Below are positions 12,568 to 20,688 of a stretch of 56,227 nucleotides of DNA, piece by piece; the first letter of the stretch is position 1, and each line of letters opens with the position of its first letter. The translations under genes and the position numbers were made by a program. Source of the DNA: a bacterium (GTDB taxonomy: Bacteria > Planctomycetota > UBA11346); assembly GCA_020047915.1 (NCBI GenBank), contig JAIFND010000068.1:1-56227 (forward strand). Reading direction: 5' to 3'. Under the pieces are notes generated by a model. That model was not told the DNA's origin and made no database searches. It was given only the letters and a program-made list of their open reading frames with translations.

Positions 12568-13637
12568 TACCTCCGCCACGCCCATTCCTCCAGCGCCTTG
12601 CGATGCCGCGCCAGTTCGGCCCAGCCGGTGGCCCCGGGCAGGGCCATGACGCGGTCGGGGGCGAGGCGCAGCAGGACGGCGAAGAGGGCGTGGCGCACCG
12701 CCGGATCGCTCTCCCGCGTCAGACGCTCGGCCAGGGGGCCAGCGGCGATCGCGTCCTTCCAGGTGACGATGCGCGCCAGCGCGGCGGCGGCGGCGCAGGC
12801 CAGTTCGCGCGGCGCTGAGGCGGCGAGAACGGCGAGGGCGCGCGCCGTCGCCTCGCCAACCGCATCGCCCAGCCGGGCACAGGCCATGACCGCCGCCGCC
12901 ATGCCGTCATCGTCAAGACGTCCGGCCTGCAACGTTTCGGTCAGGTGCTGCAGGCAGCCGGCGACGAGATCCGGGGCGGTGGCGGGGCCGATCGCGCCCA
13001 GGGCGGCCAGACGCTCGCCACCATCGGCCTTGAGCAGGGCCCATTCCAGACCCTGGCGCGCCGACGGGGCGTCCACCTCCAGCAGCAGGGCCAGCGCGAA
13101 ACTACGCGCAACCGGCAGGCCGGCGGCCGGCAGACGGTCGGACAGACGCGGATCGGCGATGCGCCGGGCCATCGCCACCCCGGCTTCGCGCGACAGCAGC
13201 CACAAGTCGGTCAGGGCCGAGATCGCCAGTCCGGCATCGGCCGAGTCGCGCTGCAGCACGGCCTCAAGCACGGGACGGAAGGCGGGATCGCGACGCCAGC
13301 GCAGATCGCGCAGGATCGCCAGCTTGATCTCGCGATCGGCGGCGCGCCAGCGGCGCAGACTGCTCGGCTCGTTCTCGCGCCGGGTCCACGGCTCGCCATC
13401 GTAGAGCAGACGCGCCGCCCACAGGGTCGGCAGGCGCTGCGGGTGGTTGACCGCGAGGACCGCGACATCGCGCGTCGGCCAGCTTGGCGCGGGATCGAAC
13501 AACGCGCGCCACGCTTCTTGCGAACGACGGTCGGGCAGCCATTCGACGCCCAACCGGGGCGCGACCACGATCTGGCGCTCGATCTCGCCGGCCAGGCACA
13601 ACCCCAGGCCGACGACCAGCAGCAGGGCGACTCTCAT
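12564..13637 (-). CDS. exported HEAT-repeat-like protein
   Basis: Signal peptide MRVALLLVVGLGLCLAG; Ala/Leu-rich helical repeats. Confidence 0.6.
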   Translation of the reverse strand: MRVALLLVVGLGLCLAGEIERQIVVAPRLGVEWLPDRRSQEAWRALFDPAPSWPTRDVAVLAVNHPQRLPTLWAARLLYDGEPWTRRENEPSSLRRWRAADREIKLAILRDLRWRRDPAFRPVLEAVLQRDSADAGLAISALTDLWLLSREAGVAMARRIADPRLSDRLPAAGLPVARSFALALLLEVDAPSARQGLEWALLKADGGERLAALGAIGPATAPDLVAGCLQHLTETLQAGRLDDDGMAAAVMACARLGDAVGEATARALAVLAASAPRELACAAAAALARIVTWKDAIAAGPLAERLTRESDPAVRHALFAVLLRLAPDRVMALPGATGWAELARHRKALEEWAWRRY

Positions 13638-14551
13638 CGCCGCACCGCCAGGCGCGCCCGCATGCCTTCGACCAATCCGCGGAACGGCCCCTCGGCGGTA
13701 CGTAGGCGGGCAAGCACCTCGGGCGGGGGCAGACGCCGCGTCGCGATCCAGCCCTCGGCCGCCGCCGCCGCATTGGCCAGGGGGCGCAGATCAGCGGGAT
13801 CGCCGGCCGAGGAACTGCCCAGATAGGCGAGGTCCATCACGATGCGGCGCGCGGTGAACGCGGCCGGCGGCGGCAACTCCTCGCGCAGGGTGAAGGTGAT
13901 GCGCGCCTCGCGCGGGACGCCGCGCAGCGTGTCGAAGCGGTAGATAGCGATCAGATCACGGACCTGGCGATAGCGCCCGGTCGCCGCATCGATCCATTCG
14001 ACGCTGGTCGGAAAGGTGCAGCGGAACTGCGGCGTCGCGCCGGAACGCAGGCGTTTCACCGTACAAGTGACGGCACGGCGATCGGCGGGCAGGGCCGCCC
14101 ACACCACCTCGGGCTTCCATTCCTGCTCGGCCCCCAGCGGCAGGGGCAGCAGGTTGAAATCGAATCCGGCCACGTTCGGCGCCGCCTCGGCGAGCCGGCC
14201 GTCCGGCCCAAGCTGTCGCACCCGGCCATCCGGCGGGGCATCGACCAGCCAGGCACTGCCCGGCACGCCCTCAAGCGGACCGGCGAGCAGCGCCGCAGTG
14301 CCCGGACCGGGGCCGATGCCGACCAGAGCCAGACGATGCGTCGCGATGCGTTCGGGACCGGCCACGCCGCGCGCATCGAGCGTGGCGGTCGCCACACGCA
14401 GCGACCAGGCGAGTTCGCGGCCATCCGGCACCGCAAACCGGCACGAGCGGAAGGCGAGCGCAAACAGCGAGAGGCCGATGCCGGCAACGACGAGGCAGCC
14501 GATGGTGATCCACAATCCACGTCGCGTGCGCATGCGCTGTCCGCTCGGCAT
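13634..14551 (-). CDS. membrane-anchored hypothetical protein
   Basis: MPSGQRMRTRRGLWITIGCLVVAGIGLSLFALAFRSC...; ATGA overlap with the downstream gene. Confidence 0.6.
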   Translation of the reverse strand: MPSGQRMRTRRGLWITIGCLVVAGIGLSLFALAFRSCRFAVPDGRELAWSLRVATATLDARGVAGPERIATHRLALVGIGPGPGTAALLAGPLEGVPGSAWLVDAPPDGRVRQLGPDGRLAEAAPNVAGFDFNLLPLPLGAEQEWKPEVVWAALPADRRAVTCTVKRLRSGATPQFRCTFPTSVEWIDAATGRYRQVRDLIAIYRFDTLRGVPREARITFTLREELPPPAAFTARRIVMDLAYLGSSSAGDPADLRPLANAAAAAEGWIATRRLPPPEVLARLRTAEGPFRGLVEGMRARLAVRR

Positions 14552-14769
14552 GGCGGCATGGTTGCACCCAGACGGTGGCTGCAACCGCCGCATCACCAGC
14601 CCCCGGACGGTCTTCCCGGCGGACCCGGACGGTGTACCACCCGCCTCCCACAGCCTGTCATACACCCCTTCCACAGCCCTTCCGAGAGTGGTTGTGGGGT
14701 CTCACCCGTGTGGACAGCATCACGGTCCCAACCAGCGGTGTCGCAACGACGACCGCCTGATGAGGAAGG

Positions 14770-17313
14770 ATGAGCAACATGCACATGGTCCCCACGCGAG
14801 CCCGCCTGATGCGTCCCCTGGCATCCGTGCTGCTCGCCGCCGCCATGTGCGCGCCGGCCATCGCCGAGGAGGGCGGCCCGGCCAAGCCGGATGCCAACTT
14901 CCCCAACGCCGACCAGGCGCGCTCGTACTTCGCCGAGGGCGTCAACCAGTATCGCAGCGGCCGCTACAAGGATGCCGCGCTCAGCCTGCGCAGCGCGCTG
15001 GCCCTCGACCCCGAGAACAAGCTGGTCTACGAGTTCTACCTCGCCTGCGGCGACGCCCTGGTGGTGCGCATGCAGGACCAGGACGTGCTCGAGGACGTGC
15101 TCAAGGACGTCCTGCGCCGCGCCCGCATCTACCAGAAGGAGATGCGCCGCGATCCCGCCTATATCAACCTGCTCATCGCCAAGCTCGAGAAGAGCGAGGA
15201 AGAGCGCGTCGTCGCCACCAACGAACTTGCTGCCGTCGGCCCGTGGGCCGTGCCCCAGCTGGTCGCCGCGATGGCCGACAGCCCGCAGGAAGAGCGTCGC
15301 ACCTACTGCCGCGTCGCGTTGACCCGCATGGGTGGCCGCGCCGTGATCCCGCTCGGCACCGCGCTGGCCAGCGCCGACCAGCGCCAGGTGCGCTCGGTCG
15401 CCCTGGTGCTTGGTGACATCGGTGACGCCCGTGGCCTGCCCGCCCTGCTGCGCGCCCAGGGCCGCGAAGGCATCGAGGATGTGACCAAACAGGTCCTGGC
15501 TAACACCATCGCCGCGATCGTAGCCGGCACCCAGATGGCCGAGGTGCCCAAGGCCGAGGATCTGCACCTGGCCGAGGCCCTGCGCTACTTCCGCAGCGGC
15601 CCCGAGGTGCGCGACGAACTGTCCGGCTCGGGCAGCCTGGTGTGGCGCTGGGATCCTGCGGCCGAGGGGGCTGCCAAGCTCAACTTTGTGCGCGTGCCGT
15701 CCTACGCCTGGAACGAACTGATCGCCGAGGAGATCCTCTTCCAGGGCATGGCCACCTACCCCAAGACGGCCGGCTTCCACCCGACCCTGGCCGCGGTCTA
15801 TGCCGCCCAGCAGACCGAGGTCGATATCCGCGCCCGTCTGGCCAAGGAACGCACCATGCCGGCCGGTGCGGCCGAGGACACAGCCGACGCCATTGCCGAG
15901 CGCGTCACCGCCCTGGCCGAGGCCGGGCATCGCGTGCGCATGACTGGTGCCGAGAATATCTGCCGCGCCATCCAGCAGTCGCTGGCCTCCGAGCGATTCG
16001 ACGTCGCCGCCAGCCTGCTGCGTACCCTGCAGGACCGCGAACTGGCCCGCCCGGATGAGATCCTGCCGACCAGCGAACAGGGCCTGACCCCTGAAAAGCC
16101 GGGCAGCGTGCTGATCTCAGCTCTGGATCACCCCGAGAAGCTGGTGCGCTATCAGGCCGCCATCACCCTGGCCAGTCTCGACCCGACGGTGGACAAGCCG
16201 GTGGACGCCGCCGCCGTCAAGGCCCTGGCCGACCAGCTCGCCAATTCGGTCAAGAAGGACACCGAGCGTGTCTCTGCTGAACTGGTCACCCAGTTGCAGG
16301 CGGCGCTGAGCAAGACCTCGACGCGCGGTTTCATCGGTGCCGAGAAGGTCATCCCGACCCTCGCGCAGGCGATCGGCGAGTGGGGTGTGCGTGTGGTCCT
16401 GGTGGTCGATCCCGACTACCGCCAGCGCAACGCCGCCCGCGCCGCGTTGCAGGCCAAGGGCTTCCTCGTGATCACCGCCGCCGACGGCTTCGAGGCGGTC
16501 AACCGCCTAGCCGAGTCGCCGGTCAAGGATGGCGTGATCATCGCCGGTGACCTCGGCCCGTCGCTCAAGGACAGCCACGGCGCCCTGCTCGACGCGCCGC
16601 AGCAGACCGCGGCCGGCCTGCTTGCCTCGCTCGCCACCGACCCCCGCCTGTCCGGCGCGCCGATCTTCATCGCCCTGCCCGACAATCCGCAGAAGGCGGC
16701 GGAACTGCAGACCGCCTTTGAAGGCAAGATGCCCGCCAACGGCGGCTTCGTCGGCAAGCCCTTCGACGCGGTTGAACTGCACGACAAGATCGACGCCGCG
16801 CTTAAGCAGTCGCAAGAGCCGAGCGTCAACCAGGCTACCGCCGAAGACATCGCCCTGCGCGCCGCCATCGCGCTGCAGCAGCCCGATCCGCTGCGCACCG
16901 GACTCGACCTCGGCGCCGCCGCCGAAGCCCTGGTCACGACCCTCGACGCCCGGGCCGACGGCCTGCGCATCGAAGCGCTCAAGGCTCTGGGTCATGCCGC
17001 CTCCGGGGCGGCATCCGCCGCGATTGGCGCGCACGCCAACCGCCTGACCGACACCTACACCACGCAGGACGCCGAGCTGGAGAAGAATCCCCAGCTGCGC
17101 GCCGCCTGGGTCTATGCCATCGGCCAGGTCACGCCGACCAGCGAAGCCGCGGTCGCCATCCTCAAGAAGGCCCTCGCGCATGCCGACGCCGGTGTGCGCG
17201 CCGCCGCCGCTGGCGCGGTCGGCGCCTCGCCGATCGTTCCCGCCGACCTGCTCGCCGCCTACCAGCTGCAGCAGCGCCTCGACGTCCGCGCCCCTGGCGC
17301 CGGCGCCCCCTAA
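14770..17313 (+). CDS. exported TPR/HEAT-repeat protein with receiver-like domain
   Basis: Signal peptide (MRPLASVLLAAAMCAPAIAEE), TPR-like FAEGVNQYRSGRYKDAALSLRSALALDPENK, HEAT repeats, then VRVVLVVDPDYRQRNAARAALQAKGFLVITAADGFEAVNRLAESPVKDGVIIAGDL...GGFVGKPFDAVELHDKIDAAL. Confidence 0.8.
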   Translation: MSNMHMVPTRARLMRPLASVLLAAAMCAPAIAEEGGPAKPDANFPNADQARSYFAEGVNQYRSGRYKDAALSLRSALALDPENKLVYEFYLACGDALVVRMQDQDVLEDVLKDVLRRARIYQKEMRRDPAYINLLIAKLEKSEEERVVATNELAAVGPWAVPQLVAAMADSPQEERRTYCRVALTRMGGRAVIPLGTALASADQRQVRSVALVLGDIGDARGLPALLRAQGREGIEDVTKQVLANTIAAIVAGTQMAEVPKAEDLHLAEALRYFRSGPEVRDELSGSGSLVWRWDPAAEGAAKLNFVRVPSYAWNELIAEEILFQGMATYPKTAGFHPTLAAVYAAQQTEVDIRARLAKERTMPAGAAEDTADAIAERVTALAEAGHRVRMTGAENICRAIQQSLASERFDVAASLLRTLQDRELARPDEILPTSEQGLTPEKPGSVLISALDHPEKLVRYQAAITLASLDPTVDKPVDAAAVKALADQLANSVKKDTERVSAELVTQLQAALSKTSTRGFIGAEKVIPTLAQAIGEWGVRVVLVVDPDYRQRNAARAALQAKGFLVITAADGFEAVNRLAESPVKDGVIIAGDLGPSLKDSHGALLDAPQQTAAGLLASLATDPRLSGAPIFIALPDNPQKAAELQTAFEGKMPANGGFVGKPFDAVELHDKIDAALKQSQEPSVNQATAEDIALRAAIALQQPDPLRTGLDLGAAAEALVTTLDARADGLRIEALKALGHAASGAASAAIGAHANRLTDTYTTQDAELEKNPQLRAAWVYAIGQVTPTSEAAVAILKKALAHADAGVRAAAAGAVGASPIVPADLLAAYQLQQRLDVRAPGAGAP

Positions 17314-17358
17314 TCCTCCGCACCTCGCCCCCTGCCTCTCCCCGGGAGTCCCCGACCC

Positions 17359-18243
17359 ATGAGCCTCGCCCTGCGCATCTTCATCGTCCTGGTCCTGGTC
17401 ATGACCCTGGCGTTCATGTTCATCCAGATGACCCTGTTCGCGACCAAGGAGAATTGGAAGCGGCGCTGGGACACCGAGACGAAGGCGCTCGCCGCCGAGC
17501 TCAAGCAGAGCACCCAGCTGCTGACCACCGAGTCGGCGCAGAAGGTGCGGGCTGAGAACCAGGTCGCCTCGCTGCAGACCGAGATCCAGAACGGCCAGGC
17601 CAAGGTGAAGGAGCTGGAAGGCCAGATCACCGAGCGAGCCAACCGCATCCAGAACCTCGAGCGCGACCTGTCCAAGGGCCAGACCGACTACAACGCGCTG
17701 AAGGAAGACTATCAGGCGCAGAGCAAATCGCTGGACATGGTGCGCCAGCGCAACGGCGAGTTGACCAACATCGCCTCGGTCGCCCGCGCGGTGGCCTTCA
17801 ACCTCAACGTCAAGCTGGCCGAGGTCGAGGACGACCTGAACAACCTGCAGACCGAGTACACCAAGCGCGGGGAAGACCTCGAGAAGACCAATAGCGAGCT
17901 GAAGCAGGCCAACGCCTTCATCGCCCAGGTCCGCGAGAAGTACAGCAAGGTCTACGACTCGCTGAAGGACGAGAAGGGCTCGGTCAAGGTGCTGCGCGCC
18001 ATGGTCGCCGCCGTCCGCCCGAATCCGCAGGGCCAGCAGGAATTCGTCATGCTCTCGATCGGCACCGAAGAGGGCATCGAGGAAGGCCAGGAGTTCATCA
18101 TCTACCGCGACAGCAAGTATATCTGCAAGGTCCGCGTCGAGAAGATCATGAACGACATGGCCCCGGCGCGCATCATCCCGAGCAGCTGGAACACCAACGG
18201 TCTGACCATCCAGCAGGGTGACCAGGCCGCCAACCGCCTGTGA
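17359..18243 (+). CDS. membrane-anchored coiled-coil protein, MreC-like C-terminal region
   Basis: N-terminal TM, about 150 aa of heptad coiled coil, C-terminal FVMLSIGTEEGIEEGQEFIIYRDSKYICKVRVEKIMNDMAPARII. Confidence 0.75.
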   Translation: MSLALRIFIVLVLVMTLAFMFIQMTLFATKENWKRRWDTETKALAAELKQSTQLLTTESAQKVRAENQVASLQTEIQNGQAKVKELEGQITERANRIQNLERDLSKGQTDYNALKEDYQAQSKSLDMVRQRNGELTNIASVARAVAFNLNVKLAEVEDDLNNLQTEYTKRGEDLEKTNSELKQANAFIAQVREKYSKVYDSLKDEKGSVKVLRAMVAAVRPNPQGQQEFVMLSIGTEEGIEEGQEFIIYRDSKYICKVRVEKIMNDMAPARIIPSSWNTNGLTIQQGDQAANRL

Positions 18244-18259
18244 GCGCAAGGAACCCGCC

Positions 18260-18394
18260 ATGCTGAACGACAAGATGTACCTGTGGCTGGTGATCATCTC
18301 GTGCCTGGCGCTGGCCGTGGCCGGCACCCTGGGCGTCATCGAGCTGATCGAACTGCAGGACCAGACCATCATCACCGGCGCCGCACCGTTCTGA
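18260..18394 (+). CDS. 44-aa single-TM protein (absent from supplied ORF track)
   Basis: MLNDKMYLWLVIISCLALAVAGTLGVIELIELQDQTIITGAAPF*; 16 nt after the coiled-coil gene and just before a terminator. Confidence 0.6.
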   Translation: MLNDKMYLWLVIISCLALAVAGTLGVIELIELQDQTIITGAAPF

Positions 18395-18414
18395 CGGGCG
18401 CGGTCGGAAGGCAC

Positions 18415-18449
18415 AAAGCCACGGCATATGCCGTGGCTTTATGTGTTTT
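18415..18449 (+). terminator. rho-independent-like terminator
   Basis: Perfect palindrome AAAGCCACGGCATATGCCGTGGCTTT followed by atgtgtttt. Confidence 0.75.
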
Positions 18450-18547
18450 GTAGCGTCGGCTTCAGCCGGCCTCGGGCAATGGGTGCCCCGCCATTGCCAC
18501 TCGGCGGACTGAAGTCCGCCGGCCAGGCCGGCTGAAGCCGGCGCTAC
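18450..18547. repeat. inverted-repeat element (GTAGCGyCGGCTTCAGCCGGC family)
   Basis: GTAGCGTCGGCTTCAGCCGGCC ... GGCCGGCTGAAGCCGGCGCTAC with inner hairpin CGGCGGACTgaAGTCCGCCGG; ends 2 nt from the yicC stop. Confidence 0.8.
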
Positions 18548-18549
18548 GC

Positions 18550-19392
18550 TCACATGACGTTCGCGCTCTGTTCCTTCAGCTGATCGACCGCGACCTTCAG
18601 GGCGATGCAGTGTTCCGACAGGGCGGCATCGTTGGCCTTGGCGCCAGCGGTGTTCGCCTCGCGGCCCAGTTCCTGGGCGAGGAAATCCAGTTCGCGGCCG
18701 ACCGGCTCGGCCTTGACCAGCAGACGGTCGAGTGCGTCGAGGTGGGCGGCGATGCGCGTCAACTCCTCGGCGATGTCGATGCGTTGCGCCTCGATGGCCA
18801 CCTCGCGGGCCAGCACCTCGGGCGGTACGCTGCGGCCAACCGCTTCGGCGACCACCGCCGCCAAGCGCTCGCGCACCAGTGGCAGCCGCGCTCCGGCCAG
18901 GGCGGTCATGCGCAGGTGCAGCTTGCGCATACGCACGGCCAGCCCGCGCATCGCTTCCGACAGGCTCTGGCCCTCGCGCTTGCGCGCCGCATCCAGGCGG
19001 AGCAGCGCCTCCTCCACCGCAGCAAGCAGCATCGGCGCCACCGCCAGGGTGTCCTCGGAGCGGCGCCCGGCCACGGCGAGGGCCTCGGCCAGGGTCGGCA
19101 TCGGGGCACCAAGTTCTGCTGCAAGGGCGGCCAGCTCACGCCAGGCGGCCGCCACCCGCTCGCGGTCCCAGGTGGCGCCAGCGGCCGGCTCCCAGGCCAG
19201 CTGCACCGAAGCCGAGCCGCGGCCCAGGCTGGCGCGCACCCGTTCGCGCACCTGCTCTTCCAGGGCCAGATCACGCAGATCGCCACGCACCTGCACGCTC
19301 AGCGTCTTGTGGTTGACCGACGCGATGGCGGCCCGCGCCATGCCCAGCGGTCCCTGGCAGAAACCCTCGCCGAATCCGGTCATCGACTTCAT
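18550..19392 (-). CDS. yicC: YicC family protein
   Basis: MKSMTGFGEG N-terminus and C-terminal ...EANTAGAKANDAALSEHCIALKVAVDQLKEQSANVM, typical YicC. Confidence 0.93.
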   Translation of the reverse strand: MKSMTGFGEGFCQGPLGMARAAIASVNHKTLSVQVRGDLRDLALEEQVRERVRASLGRGSASVQLAWEPAAGATWDRERVAAAWRELAALAAELGAPMPTLAEALAVAGRRSEDTLAVAPMLLAAVEEALLRLDAARKREGQSLSEAMRGLAVRMRKLHLRMTALAGARLPLVRERLAAVVAEAVGRSVPPEVLAREVAIEAQRIDIAEELTRIAAHLDALDRLLVKAEPVGRELDFLAQELGREANTAGAKANDAALSEHCIALKVAVDQLKEQSANVM

Positions 19393-20591
19393 TGCACAGC
19401 CTCCAGCCGCGCGCTGCTATCTGCCGCGGTCGCATGGGTGAAACGACGATGCGATGCGGTCAGTTCGTCATCGACCACACCGGCGATGCGTTCCAGCGCT
19501 CCGCCCCCGCCCAGACTGTGGCGCAACCCGGCCAGGCCGAGGCGGCACTCGCGCCGCCGCGGGCCATCCCACAGACGTAGGAGATGGGCGGTGAGACGCG
19601 GCACGGTGAACTGCTCCTGCAGCAACTCGGGACAGATGCGACTGCCCGCAATCAGGTTGGGCAGCCCGACGTGCTCGGTGAGCAGGACATGACGGGCAAT
19701 CATCGCCGACAGCGGGTCCATGCGGTAGCAGATCGCGTGCGGCAGGCCGATCAGGCCTGCCTCAAGGGTTGCGGTGCCGCTGGCCAGGCAGCCGGCATGG
19801 GCGCGCGCGCAGAGTTCGCGCCAACGCCCCTCGACCAATGGCAGGTCGGTGACCGAGCGGTACAGCTCCAGCGGCAGGTCGGGCACGCGTGAAACCAGCA
19901 CGATAGGGCGGCCAGGCAGCCGCGCCGAGGCGGCCAGCGCAGCCTGCGTCATGATCGGCAGCAGGCTGCGCACCTCGCGCTCGCGCGAGCCCGGGGCGAC
20001 CAGCAGGACCTCCTGGCCGCTGAGACCAAGGTCGCGGTCGAGCGATTCGGTCGGGATCTGCTCGGGGACCAGGTCGAGCAGGGGATGGCCGACGTGGATG
20101 GCGCGGCAGCCGAAGCGGGTGAAGAGGGGCGGCTCGAAGGGGAAGAAGCACAGCAGGGCATCGACGCTGTGGGCGATGCGCTTGGCCCGGCGCGGACGCC
20201 AGGCCCACACCTGGGGGGCGACGACGTGGACGATGCGCATGCCAGCAGCCCGCAGATCGGCTAGACGCCGGGCCAGACGCAGGTTGAATCCAGGATAATC
20301 GATGGTTAGCAGCACGCGCGGCCGACGCGCCCGAACCGTGCGCTCGACGTGGGCCAGGACCTTGGCGAAGGTCGGCAGACGAGCCAGGACCGGCCACAGA
20401 CCCATCACCGCCAGGCCTTCGATATCCTGTTCGATATCCACCCCGGCCCCGGCCAGGTGCGGCCCACCCATCGCCGCGACCACCGCCTCGGGGCGTCGCC
20501 CGCGCAGCGCCCGCACCACCGCCGCCCCGTAGGCGTCCCCAGAGGCCTCCCCAGCGCAGACGAAGACATCGCACAACGGGGCCAGGGGCAT
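19389..20591 (-). CDS. lpxB: lipid-A-disaccharide synthase
   Basis: DVFVCAGEASGDAYGAAVVRALR...LLTIDYPGFNLRLARRL...HVVAPQVWAWRPRRAKRI; LpxB motifs. Confidence 0.94.
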   Translation of the reverse strand: MPLAPLCDVFVCAGEASGDAYGAAVVRALRGRRPEAVVAAMGGPHLAGAGVDIEQDIEGLAVMGLWPVLARLPTFAKVLAHVERTVRARRPRVLLTIDYPGFNLRLARRLADLRAAGMRIVHVVAPQVWAWRPRRAKRIAHSVDALLCFFPFEPPLFTRFGCRAIHVGHPLLDLVPEQIPTESLDRDLGLSGQEVLLVAPGSREREVRSLLPIMTQAALAASARLPGRPIVLVSRVPDLPLELYRSVTDLPLVEGRWRELCARAHAGCLASGTATLEAGLIGLPHAICYRMDPLSAMIARHVLLTEHVGLPNLIAGSRICPELLQEQFTVPRLTAHLLRLWDGPRRRECRLGLAGLRHSLGGGGALERIAGVVDDELTASHRRFTHATAADSSARLEAVQ

Positions 20592-20610
20592 CGCTGTACC
20601 ATATACCTGG

Positions 20611-20630
20611 CGGCGGATATGCATCCGCCG
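20611..20630. promoter_or_regulatory. 20-bp perfect palindrome in divergent lpxB / kinase promoter region
   Basis: CGGCGGAT-ATGC-ATCCGCCG between divergent starts at 20591(-) and 20689(+). Confidence 0.4.
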
Positions 20631-20688
20631 ATCCTGTCGTGACTTGCCAAGAGGCGGCAGGCACGGCATCCTGCTGCCCGGAAGTCAC

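Noticed and set aside
12022-12585. Several short ORFs (PIVCRHRHSARDPRC-type and IVSAHRCSAADP-type peptides)
   Set aside because: They translate the structured family B repeat; the same peptides recur at every copy, so non-coding repeat is the better explanation.
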